64,000 nucleotides of DNA from Trifolium pratense (lineage: Eukaryota > Streptophyta > Magnoliopsida > Fabales > Fabaceae). The translations under genes were made by a program, and so were the position numbers. The notes under the pieces were generated by a model, which was not told the origin of the DNA, did not search any database, and saw nothing but the letters and a program-made list of their open reading frames with translations. Below, piece by piece: positions 1 to 9,872 of the stretch; within the stretch, counting starts at the first letter, position 1, and each line of letters opens with the position of its first letter. The stretch spans positions 30,120,409 to 30,184,408 of the forward strand of contig NC_060065.1 in the NCBI RefSeq assembly GCF_020283565.1, written 5' to 3'.

Positions 1-284
1 AGCGTAATTGTAAGTGTTAGTTTAATTAAAGGTAATTGTAAGAAATTACTTATTAACTTAATTAATGTTTTTGTTAGTTTAATTATCCCTATTCTCTGCT
101 GCAATCTTCTCTCAACTCTTAATTATCCTTATTTTCTGTTAGTTTAAAAATAAGAGGTAAGAATTTTAAGGAATTGTAAAGTTCTAATTCAATCGGCTTA
201 ACTTCACAATCTTCTCTCAACGCAATCTGCTAGTATTTTTTTTAACATCAACTAGGAGGTAAGAATTGTGAAGTTATAATTCAA
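1..284. other. AT-rich sequence, no feature recognised
   Basis: The stretch has short recurring motifs (variants of aattgtaaagttctaattcaa and of aatcttctctcaac) but no coding frame, and it ends in an A-run at about 290-304. It may be the inner part of the element whose GC-rich end follows. Confidence 0.4.
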
Positions 285-304
285 ACTATAAAAAAAAAAA
301 AAAA

Positions 305-466
305 GTATTTGGCGGGCCGACCCGCCAACCCGCCAACTCGCCAATAAACGGGCGGGCTTGAGTTGTTGAACCCGGACACCTAAGTTGCCCCGCCCCGCCC
401 CGCTTTTGGGCGGGCTTAAACGGGGCGGGCCTAAACGAGGCGGGCATGCCCACTTTGCCACCCCTA
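305..466. mobile_element. hAT-like element end (only one terminus visible)
   Basis: This GC-rich block is full of gcgggc/gcccgc words and ends TTTGCCACCCCTA at 454-466. The reverse complement, TAGGGGTGGCAAA, is a common terminus of plant hAT elements. The same kind of GC-rich subterminal sequence occurs in the complete hAT-like element at 47405-48409. No matching left terminus is visible, so the element is truncated or extends beyond the window. An 87-codon frame across it on the minus strand looks like repeat-driven noise. Confidence 0.5.
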
Positions 467-1220
467 GTTGCATGTCCTTCAGGAATATGATAAATAGTGT
501 AGGCAGCATATGCATGATTAGTAACTACCTTTGTTCTAAACTCATTATTCTAAGCTTATTCTTATATAATTTCTGTTTATACAATTTATAGAAACAAGAC
601 TAGCTTCTACAACTTGCACATTGAAGTTAAAACAGAACAAACAATTGCTTTTCAGATGCATCTTTTTTTTTTCTCCTGTTCTGTTCTTCTTTTCATGTTG
701 ATCTTTCTGTTCATCTTAATGTTTTCCTCTACCACAGAAAGTGTCTCTCAAAAGAAAAAAAAATCAATGTAATTTGTGGACAAAATCAAAATCGAGACTT
801 TTGTATCACCTCTCTAGACGGTTACTTGGAAGATAAAAAAGCCGATTTGAATCGACTTGCCATTGTTTAATTTCAATACTTTTTGTATGGGTTGGGACAC
901 CAAAAGAGTTCTATGTAGGAGGTTCAGAGTTCGATCTTTGCTACTAACATTTTCCCATCCCTGAACAAATTAACCACCGACACATAAAATAAAATATTTG
1001 TGTTCAAAGGTGCAATTTGGTTCTAGATCCTTTCTAATAATGGTTTCACACTATTGTATACCAATTCATTCCCATGTATAACAGTTGCTGACCTCAGTAA
1101 TTTAAAAAGTTAAATTTTAACATAGGATTGATCCAGTTCATTTAAATGCAAGTTCACACTACAAAATTCGTCAAACCTTACTTAAGAAAATACTTAAAAT
1201 CTTCTAGAGGATAAAGCAAT
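467..1220. other. Non-coding flank
   Basis: No gene is recognised. A possible B-box-like GAGTTCGATC sits at about 930 but has no convincing A box or target-site duplication. Confidence 0.35.
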
Positions 1221-2009
1221 CTAAATTGTCTTAGCAATGATGTAATCAAACTCAATCTTGAGCTCCTTCAAATGATTCTCGAGAACATGTGAATCATTGT
1301 GATGGTGATCCTCATCAAGCATATTTGTGGCCACTGTAATTGCGGATTCAATCTTCCTGATCTTTTGTGAGGAAAGCTTCAAATTAATATCTTTTTTCTT
1401 TAAAGCATTTCTCATTTTGTAAATGTAGTGATCCAATGCATTCACTGCTTCAGCCTTCCTTAGGAATTTCATGTCCTCAACATGGTAACTCTCAGCTTCT
1501 TTAATCAATTTTTTAATTTCTTCAGCTGACATCCTTTCTTTGTGATTGGATATTGTAATTTCATTCATTTTGCCACTTCACTTTTCCTTAGCAGAAACTG
1601 TCAAAATACCATTTTCATCTATAGCAAAACAGACATCCAAAGGATGGCCACGAGGAGCCAGGGTATGACCAGAAAGAATAAATGAACCAAGCAAATTGTT
1701 GTCACTAGCTCTTGTTCTCTCACCCTCATAAACCTCAATCATGGAACTGGATTGGTTATCTTTGATTGTAACATATGTTTTGGTCATCTTGACGGGAATG
1801 CAAGTGTTCCTCGGAATCACCACATCCATGATATCTCCTAGTACAGACCTACCAAGAGACAAAGGTGTAACATCCTGCAGCACCAACTTAGGAACATTCT
1901 TGATGTCATCACACAACAAAGCAGCCTGAACAGCTGCCCCATAAGCTACAGCTTCATCAGGGTTAATGCTCTTGCACAACTCCTTCCCCTTGAAAAACTC
2001 CTGCAACAA
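1221..2009 (-). pseudogene. HSP70 C-terminal fragment, one in-frame stop
   Basis: Read on the minus strand, this encodes the end of the ATPase domain and the substrate-binding domain of a cytosolic HSP70-type chaperone. Recognisable pieces are [16 protein letters not shown], the linker region DVTPLSLGR, a beta-sandwich part ending ILTVSAKEK, then NEITISNHKERMS and a helical lid. A TGA at about 1580 separates the upper part (1578-2009) from the lid part (1221-1568) in the same frame, so the reading frame is broken by a nonsense change. The first roughly 330 residues are absent and there is no EEVD-type C-terminus. It begins at an internal codon, with no start signal in front. It is a gene relic, and chaperone function is not expected. 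Confidence 0.85.
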
Positions 2010-2434
2010 CTCTTATATATTATTTATACCTATAAAATATCAGATGTATATTAATAGATTAATTTTTAGGCCCTAAAATAATAGTTATATATTGTTAATG
2101 TTCATAAAATATCATATGAGTATCAATAGATTAGTTATCTATACTCGTAAATATAGTTCTAGTACATTTTAATCTTTGCATAAAATTTAATCTTAGATTA
2201 AGATGTTCCTTTTTGACGTTATATACAAAGATAATTATTTTGTATTTCTTGTTCCATTTAATTTAATGCAATTGATTTAATATTGATAATTTATTTGTTT
2301 ACAAGAATGATTTTTTATTTTATTTTATATTATATACAATTTAAATCGACAATTTTTTTAAAAAAATTATATTTTTATTAAGGGGTCACTTTTATATTTT
2401 GCACGGAGCCTCCTAAAACTCGGAGACGCTACTG

Positions 2435-2438
<4 letters not shown>

Positions 2439-2494
<56 letters not shown>
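2439..2494. repeat. (AT)n microsatellite
   Basis: An uninterrupted AT dinucleotide array separates the two HSP70 relics. Confidence 0.95.
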
Positions 2495-2499
<5 letters not shown>

Positions 2500-2673
2500 C
2501 GAAAATTATACCGTTTCAGAGTAAGGCAATAGGAAAATATGAAGAGAAAAGACGAAAGAAGTGCATGGTACGATGTTCATACATTCATTAAAAAGGTCCA
2601 TATTCATTTCCTCAAACTTGGCCGTTGAGAGTTTTTTTATTTATTTTTAAAAAAAGCTAAATGAATATGGACA

Positions 2674-3087
2674 TTGATTTGTCTTGTTGATGCTAAAATT
2701 GACAAGAGCATGGTAGATGTTGTTATCCTTGTTGGTGGATCTTCTAGGATTCCCAAAGTACAACAGCTATTACAGGACTTTTTCGATGGAAAGGAGTTGT
2801 GCAAGAGCATTAACCCCGATGAGGCCATAGCTTATGGGGCAGCTTTTCAGGCTGCTTTGTTGAGGGAAGACATTAAGAATGTTCCAAAGTTGGTGTTGCA
2901 GGATGTTACACCTTTGTCTATTGGTAGGAAGGTGGTAGGAGATATCATGGATGTGGTGATTGCTATGAACACTTGCATTCCTGTCAAGAAGACACAAAAA
3001 TATTTTACAACTGTTGATAATCAACTCAATGACTTGATTGAGGTTTATGTAAGGTTTGATGAATTTGTAGTGGAGACAAGTATTTAA
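2674..3087 (+). pseudogene. HSP70 fragment, opposite orientation to the first
   Basis: The frame reads [20 protein letters not shown], then SSRIPKVQ (a signature of the HSP70 ATPase domain), [16 protein letters not shown] and DVTPLSIGR, and loses HSP70 similarity after about residue 120. It overlaps the protein region of the minus-strand fragment at 1578-2009, so the two are separate copies and not halves of one gene. Both ends are truncated, and the closing residues [10 protein letters not shown] do not look like HSP70. It is a non-functional relic. Confidence 0.85.
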
Positions 3088-3300
3088 ACCATGCCAACAA
3101 CAGTGTGCTGAAACCATGTTGTATGCACTCCTGTTTCCATTATCAGTTTACAAGTTTCTTTGAGTCTAACCCACTTGGGTTGGTGCGTTGTGTAATAATT
3201 AATAATTTAGAGATCGATATATTATATGAAATTAGAACACACTTACTTGATAATCATAATCACAAAGCAACGTTACCGAAATTGCACCGATATCGAAAAC

Positions 3301-3660
3301 ATCGATATACTAGACAAGGTCTTCCTCTGCCTAATCACATGCTCCAGTCTTTGAGGTGTTTGATGGGGAAGACAACAAATGAGCGTTCAACTTATTGTTA
3401 GCTTGATGACGTGACGGCAAAGGGGACCTAGCCTATCTATTTATAAGATAACAACCCTAGTACCACCCATCATAGACTCTAGAGTTGGGCCTACACTTTG
3501 TTTCTACACAAATCAGAATTAGTGTTCAAACCCATTATTACTGATCACAATTATCGGGCTTAAACATCATCAAATGGATCACAACAACATCAACCCGTTT
3601 TTATTAAAATCAAAACTCACAATTGATTGCAGCCCACATAATATTGGAAAATATTCTAAC
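3301..3660. repeat. Long direct repeat, left copy (LTR-like)
   Basis: About 360 bp starting atcgatatactagac recurs at 6525-6879 with roughly ten substitutions and one small indel. On the minus strand the sequence just inside its right edge reads AAGTGGGAGAATG followed by TTAGAATATT. That resembles a polypurine tract next to an LTR start, so an LTR element in minus orientation is plausible. The TG/CA ends are not clean. Confidence 0.6.
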
Positions 3661-6524
3661 ATTCTCCCACTTGGGCAAAATCAATTGTATATTTTTAATT
3701 TGAGAAAACATTTTGAAAACGACTCTCGGGTTGATAACATATTTTAATGTGGCCACATTGATCCCAAGATGCAACATCTAATTAAGACTCCGTCCAACAA
3801 AAGTTAAATGATATCGAATCATAGCGGTAATTATATCATTATCGACACAACACCTTCCATGGTTACAAATACCACCAAACTCCGTCGACTAGTCATTTGT
3901 GTAGAGTGTAGCGAGAAAATGATATGTTTGTGATCTCAACCATACTATCATTTTCTTCGTCAGTCCTCAATTTCTCTCAAATGCCTTAAAGCCAGAGAAA
4001 TTCTATGGTCCATAAGATACCACAAGTCCAAGCTCCAAAACAATGTTGACTACTGCAGTATAATGATCTAATCAACATCGAGCTCCAATATTTTAGACAT
4101 AATTTCTCTCAAATGCCTCAAATTAAGCCAGAGAAATTACATGGTTCTTAAGATACCATAATGCCTCAGCTCCAAAATAGTGTTGATCACCGGCTAAGTG
4201 ATCCCGACAACACTGAGCTTAAATTTATTTATGTTTACACATAATGCCTCAGCTCCAAAATAGTGTTGATCACCGGCATAGTGATCCCAACAACACTGAG
4301 CTCAAATATTTTTATATTTCAAATAATTTCAATATTATAAAGGAGTTAATATAAAATTTTAAACTCCCACTAATCAAGCATATCAAAAGAATATAAGTTA
4401 TCTCCCACTAATCAAGTGATTTATGATGTTCAACATTTCAATGGAAACATAACAATTATGTGTGGAGAAATTCATTTTTGAATCAAAACCAAATTGGATT
4501 AGTATTATCATAAGAGGCCAATATAATAGTACAATTACCTTTGGGCAGAATGCACCAACTAAGGTCAAAACCTTAGTCAAAACCTCAGATGAGTTAATCA
4601 ATGAGTATACATTGAGCTTTGAAAGTTGTCACCTTTGGGCTGGCAAATTCCTCCGTTCAACGCATTCTCCAATAACTTCATCTCAAATTAAATTAATTTT
4701 TAATCGTAACATATAATAATCACCTTTGGGCAGAAAATTACATGTTGTAATTAAAACAATTACTCAAACTACAAAGAAAATCTCATCGATCAATATAAGT
4801 GGTCTCACTTTGGTGGTGACGGTTTATACCAACGCACAAAATTTTCTTGCATAGGAATCATTTGCTCTTTTCAAAATAGGAACGGTAAAAATATGCACTA
4901 TATAAATGCATCTAGACTGATCATTCATTATTTTAATTCGCATTCCCAACATATTTCTTTTAATGCGGAAAATTAGTATTTTAAGTGAGAGATCATTACT
5001 ATTAAACAGTCAACTCATAAGAGATCATTACTGTGAAACAGTCAACTCAATATAATAAATACATAATTTATGTAGCGGAATAATATGAGACTTCATTTGA
5101 AATATTATTGAGGATATAAAGCAAACAGTCCCGAACTTTTATATAAATAACATAAGACTCCTCAATATAAGTTTCTATAAACATTTATAAATAGTTGACA
5201 TGTAAAACTCTCTCACTTGATAGAGAATTATAGTTGAATTATCAATCCAAAAATGTTAAAATATTTAAACAAATATTCAACTATTTCCTCTATCACACAA
5301 TAGACATGTCAAACAATGTCACACTAAATTTATATTTTTCCAGAATAAACTTGAAATACTCTCACTCAATAGAGTAAAATTTTAAAAAAAATGGAGTATA
5401 TAACATGAAATCATTTAATCATTATATGGAGAGTTTTTAATTTAAAATATTCTAGAAAAATAATAAAACTTTCATATATAATTGCATATTTACTGTTTCA
5501 AAACAAATTTAGAAACAAATTTCTCCTTATAAGCAATTATATATGCAGTCACAAGAGGACAAGTAATTGCACCACTAACCTCCAAGAGTGTGACTTTCAT
5601 CCTTGCAATTAGAGTCAATGAACTTTAATGATTTGAGAGTATAATGAAGTCTTTTACAGCGTCATCTCAAACAGTTCACAAATCAACAACAAACCATTAT
5701 ATCATAATAATAAAGGAGCTCTAATAATAAATCAATGCAAAGATAATTCAATTTTCAATCGCCTAAATAATTGCTCCAAAAATTTCTCTATAAATATTTC
5801 ATAATTGAGCAGTATTCTCAAAATAATATGAAGTAGCATATCTCTACGTGTCCAAAATTTCTGATTGCCTGAAACTGGGTCACGACGGAATGAATCCCGG
5901 CTTGTTTTGATAATGGAACCCAAGTAATTTATTGAGAAAAGAAGGAAAATATGACATTCAATCATGATCAAAATTAGCCTTACAACCAAGTTAACAGATT
6001 TGCCATGAATGAAATTCTTTTCCTCGCATAAAATCAAAATAAAATGGCTCTGGAAAATTTAATGATGCAAATATAATTCTTTAGCAACACAAACTGTCCA
6101 TATTGGAATTTAAATCACTCAAATCAAAACCTATAATCAAAGTTCCAAGCACAAAAATAGAGATGTGCCATATATTTAATTCATAGTAATTGACAAGTAG
6201 AGTGCTCATTTTTGTTCCCTTCAATTTACAACTTAAATTAATAATAAATCTGGAACAGAATTTTACGAAGCACATAAAACAAATACTATATTTCAATACA
6301 TTCCTATTGAACTGATTCGAAACGGTAAGCCGTATATATACAAAACCGCAGCTCAAGAGCAAAAACATAAAACAAAATCAATATGATTTACCATAAAGTG
6401 CTGACATCGTAAAAACATATATAAGTTTTAATGTATGTAAAACCGAAAACCATCAATAAAGAGTGAAATTTCAATTCACATAGGAAAACATGGCTTAAAA
6501 AAAATATATCAACCAATATAAAAT
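3661..6524 (-). mobile_element. Non-coding interior between the 360-bp direct repeats
   Basis: About 2.9 kb of AT-rich DNA with no gag or pol similarity. It contains diverged tandem units at about 3985-4310, each with CTCAGCTCCAAAATAGTGTTGATC and near copies, and repeated CTCCCACTAATCAAG words near 4365-4415. If the flanking repeats are LTRs, this is a large non-autonomous element or an internally decayed copia-like one. No primer-binding site was found beside the right copy. Confidence 0.4.
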
Positions 6525-6879
6525 ATCGATATACTAGACAAGGTCTTCCTCTGCCTAATCACATGCTCCAGTCTTTGAGGTGTTTGATGGGGAAGACAAC
6601 AAATGAGCGTTCAACTTATTGCTAGCTTGACGACGTGAAGGCAAAATGGACCTAGCCTATCTATTTATAAGATAACAACCTAGTAACACCCATCATGGAC
6701 TCTAGAGTTGGGCCTACACTTTGTTTCTACACAAATCAGAATTAGTGTTCAAGCCCATTATTACTGATCACAATTATCGGGCTTAAGCATCATCAAATGG
6801 ATCACAACAACATCAACCCGTTTTTATTAAAATCAAAACTCACAATTGATTGCAGCCCACATAATATTGGAAAATATTG
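6525..6879. repeat. Long direct repeat, right copy (LTR-like)
   Basis: This is the second copy of the 3301-3660 repeat. Homology stops at ggaaaatatt, where the left copy continues ctaaca but this one runs into a tRNA-like SINE sequence. The terminus was therefore probably lost or interrupted. Confidence 0.6.
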
Positions 6880-6885
6880 TTGGTA

Positions 6886-6970
6886 TTGGCTTGGGACCTG
6901 GGAGTGTGCTCCTCTTGAGGTCTGAGGTTCGATTCTCTCTGGCACCAATTTGGGTGGGCTAATTTAGCTT
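6886..6970 (+). repeat. tRNA-derived SINE-like sequence
   Basis: It contains a box-B match GGTTCGATTCTC at about 6927 and an upstream A-box-like TTGGCTTGGGACCTGG, in the spacing of a pol III promoter. No target-site duplication was found. It abuts the truncated 360-bp repeat. Confidence 0.45.
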
Positions 6971-7093
6971 CTTCAATTTGTATCATTCCATAATTTTACA
7001 TAGTTGAATCTTAAGCACCAATACTTGTTAAATTACTCAAATCCTAGTTTATTCTCTCCTTAGATTTGATTACATATATCTTGTTACTTTAAG

Positions 7094-7669
7094 ATTATAA
7101 ATCAATTTTTTATCCGGAAGATCACTACCATCTGTTGAAACCTGAAATGTCAACTGAATCTGTGGATTGGGATCATCTTTGTTTGGTTGTTGTTAAGAAG
7201 TCCCACATCGGTTGCGAGATGGCCTGACTAAGTGTTTATATACTAGAGGCAATCCTCACCTTACAAGCCGGTTTTGTAAGGATGAGTTAGGCCCAATATC
7301 CATTTCTAAGATGGTATCAGAGCCTCTCAAAGATCCGTTGGGCCACCCGATATCGGGCCACCTACCATTTATATCCGCGTACCAAGCCCAATAGCGCTGG
7401 ACGCGAGGGGGTGTGTTAAGAAGTCCCACATCGGTTGCGAGATGGCCTGACTAAGTGTTTATATACTAGAGGCAATCCCCACCTTACAAGCCGGTTTTGT
7501 AAGGATGAGTTAGGCCCAATATCCATTTCTAAGAGTTGCCTCTATGTTTCAAGATGCTTGGAAAGCAAGCATTCAAAATTCTATATGTGTCACCGATCAA
7601 CATGGATTTGAAATTATTACCATAGGACAGAGTAGGCAGTTAATGAACACCATTTGTTACCATCATCAG
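7094..7669 (+). pseudogene. Unidentified protein-coding exon, split by a TRIM element
   Basis: Removing the TRIM at 7191-7534 and one copy of its 5-bp duplication leaves one open frame of about 75 codons. It runs from YPEDHYHLLKPEMSTE through VDWDHLCLVVASMFQDAWK to GQSRQLMNTICYHHQ. It starts after a possible acceptor (tttaag, 7093) and ends before a possible donor (CAG|gttgtt, 7669). The residue composition and continuity on both sides of the insertion argue for true coding origin. I do not recognise the family. No other exons were identified nearby, and a LINE lies immediately downstream, so this is probably a gene relic. Confidence 0.5.
7191..7534 (+). mobile_element. TRIM (terminal-repeat retrotransposon in miniature)
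   Basis: Two 121-bp direct repeats (7191-7311 and 7414-7534) begin TGTTAAGAAGTCCCACATCG and differ at one base. Between them lie a primer-binding site TGGTATCAGAGCC (7312-7324), complementary to initiator tRNA-Met, and a purine-rich GCGAGGGGGTG tract just before the second repeat. The 5-bp flanks are GTTGT (7186-7190) and GTTGC (7535-7539). There is no coding capacity. The near-identical repeats indicate a recent insertion. Confidence 0.9.
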
Positions 7670-7733
7670 GTTGTTTGTTATGTCATTTAAAGTACATTTA
7701 ATCACTTTTTAAGTATAAAAATCTGATGAATGG

Positions 7734-9070
7734 TATTTTCCGAACTCTTCCCTTTTTGAGTCTAAGTTGGGCCATAATCCGAGCTATGCTTGGAAGGTAT
7801 TTGGAAAGCTCGGCAAATTCTTATGAATGGTTAGGTGGAGTATTGGCAATGGAACTAATATAAAGGTTATGAGTGAGCCTTGGTTGCGAGAAGCAAATAG
7901 AGCATGGATATCTTCACCGCAAGACCAAGGTGTGTATAATTTTTATGTTAATGATCTCTTGCTTCCTGATATGAAAATATGGGATAGGGAGAAAATTGAG
8001 TCTATTTTTCCTATGTATGTTGCGAAACGCATTCTTGAGGTTCCATTATTTAACATGGTTGACGAAGACAAGTTAATATGGACTGATAGCACTAATGGTA
8101 ATTATAGTGTCAAGAGTGGATATAAACTGATAATGAATATTACAGGGAAGGTGGATGTTGTGTCCTCAAAGAAAAATTGGAATAGCCTTTGGACAATTCT
8201 TGCTCCGCCAAAGGCCAAGCATTTGTTATGGAGGATAAGTATAGGTTGCCTACCTACTCGATTACGGCTTCAGGAAAGGCGGGTTCCATGTCCGTTGTTG
8301 TGTCCAATTTGTGAGCAGCATGATGAAGATGATTGGCATGTAATGTTTGGATGTGCTGCAAGTACACAGGCTATGCAGGCAACAGATTTCGGTTTTAATT
8401 TAGAAGCTTACCTGCAGCAAACTAACAGTGTTAGTGATATTATTCTTGAGCTGTGCTTGCGTGAAGACAAGGAGGCAGCAGGTAAGTTCGCTATGCTTAT
8501 CTGGGTTTTATGGAACAACCGCAACAACAAAGTTTGGAACGATTCATGCGAACCGGGATGAAGCTTAGGCCTAAAAGCAAGTCACTTTTGGGAGGACTGG
8601 TTTTCGGTGCAGCAGGTTCAATATGGTGGCTCCCAATACAATCAGCAGCAGCCCCTTATGTGGCAGAAACCAAATTATGGATGGTACAAATGTAACGTCG
8701 ATGCGGGCTTCCACAAAGAGATAAGTAAAACTAGTGCCGGTCGGTGTTTGTGTGATCACATGCGACGTTTTGTCATGGCAGAGACTACTTGGGTGGAAGG
8801 AAATTGCACCATTTTGGAAGGTGAATCCATAGCTATACTTAATGCATTGGAAACATTGGGTCAAAGAGGTTTATCTAATGTTATCTTTGAGACGGATTTT
8901 AAAAGCGAGGTGGATGCAATTCATCATTTATGCGCCAGCGAACATGGTTGCACATACTTTTGCTAGGACGGCCGATTCTTGGCCTCACCGCTGTCATTTA
9001 GAGACATTACCTCTTTGTATTAATCCTTTATTGAATAATGAAATGATATAAGCTATTGTTTAAAAAAAAA
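7734..9070 (+). mobile_element. 5'-truncated LINE with reverse-transcriptase zinc-finger and RNase H remnants
   Basis: The frame at 7827-8561 encodes the region after a LINE reverse transcriptase (WSIGNGTNIKVMSEPWL) and a zf-RVT domain (APPKAKHLLWR, CPICEQHDEDDWHVMFGC). After a frameshift, 8607-8966 encodes an RNase H-like part with NVDAGF and ETDF. A further shift gives the tail AHTFAR. It ends in an A-run (9062-9070). Flanks of 22 bp at 7712-7733 and 9071-9092, beginning AGTATAAAAATC, match at 19 positions, which is a typical long LINE target-site duplication. The copy is dead and truncated at the 5' end. Confidence 0.88.
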
Positions 9071-9092
9071 AGTATAAAAATCCGATTGATGG

Positions 9093-9872
9093 CCAAAACT
9101 ATAATTAAACCATTCTATTTCTTATTTTAAAATATACTAAATCACTTTTTGACTGAATAATATTTTAAAATCACATTATTAAATCACTTGCTTAGTATTA
9201 ATTTCTTTTTCTTTTATATAAGACCACAGGAAATAAAACTTAAACTCGAGAATTAAATATATTTTAATTTTTAAAAAAAAAATGTTTCACTTTTGGCAAA
9301 ACTCAGGAATAAAATTTAAAAATACATATAAAAATTATGGATGCTCTTTGCCTCCGTATTATTCATATTAAAAATCACACTTGAAAAATATGTCTCAATA
9401 AAGCAGAGAATATTGAGTAGATTTTAATCAATTTACGAGTCGAATAGAAACCACTATAAAATTGAAGAATAAATATTTGCCCTTGGATAAATATTTCGAA
9501 GAATAAATCACCCCGTGTTTCTTTTTTACTTTCGAGTTTTCATTTTTGCCCTTTGATAAATATTTCGAACGTGTTTTCTGAATTATTTTTTTGCCTTGAA
9601 AAAAATTTGAAATGTGTTTTACGAATTTGAACTCGGAAAACGCATTCCGAAAATTTTAAACAAGGGCAAAAAATAGAAAAACGGGGGTTAGAAAAGAAAC
9701 CCGATGTGTTGGAAGAGAAAAATGGTTGATTGAAAAAGAAAGGCCCAAATCCAATTTACAATAAAAGCTCACAACAAAACACACTTCAATTTTCCTTTTC
9801 GTTTTCTTCTTCACATTTTGTAATCTCCTTCTTCTTCCTCTGCAACAAGATCTAGATCCAAATCAATCATCA
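9093..9872. other. Upstream region of epsilon-COP, including an inverted-repeat element
   Basis: Imperfect inverted repeats with GCCCTTTGATAAATATTTCG-like and complementary CCGAAAATTTTAAACAAGGGC ends lie at about 9530-9690 and suggest a MITE roughly 180 bp upstream of the start codon. The following stretch (about 9780-9870) is CT-rich, as usual for a plant leader. No TATA box is assigned with confidence. Confidence 0.4.

Noticed and set aside
252..591. Overlapping open frames on both strands across the GC-rich block
   Set aside because: They are produced by repeated GGCGGG words of a hAT-like element end; no start context or domain.
890..960. Possible SINE (GAGTTCGATC box-B-like)
   Set aside because: No acceptable A box, no A-tail and no target duplication could be found.
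3985..4310. Candidate CRISPR-like array because of regularly repeated units
   Set aside because: The units are long, diverged and directly tandem without unique spacers, and this is a plant genome.
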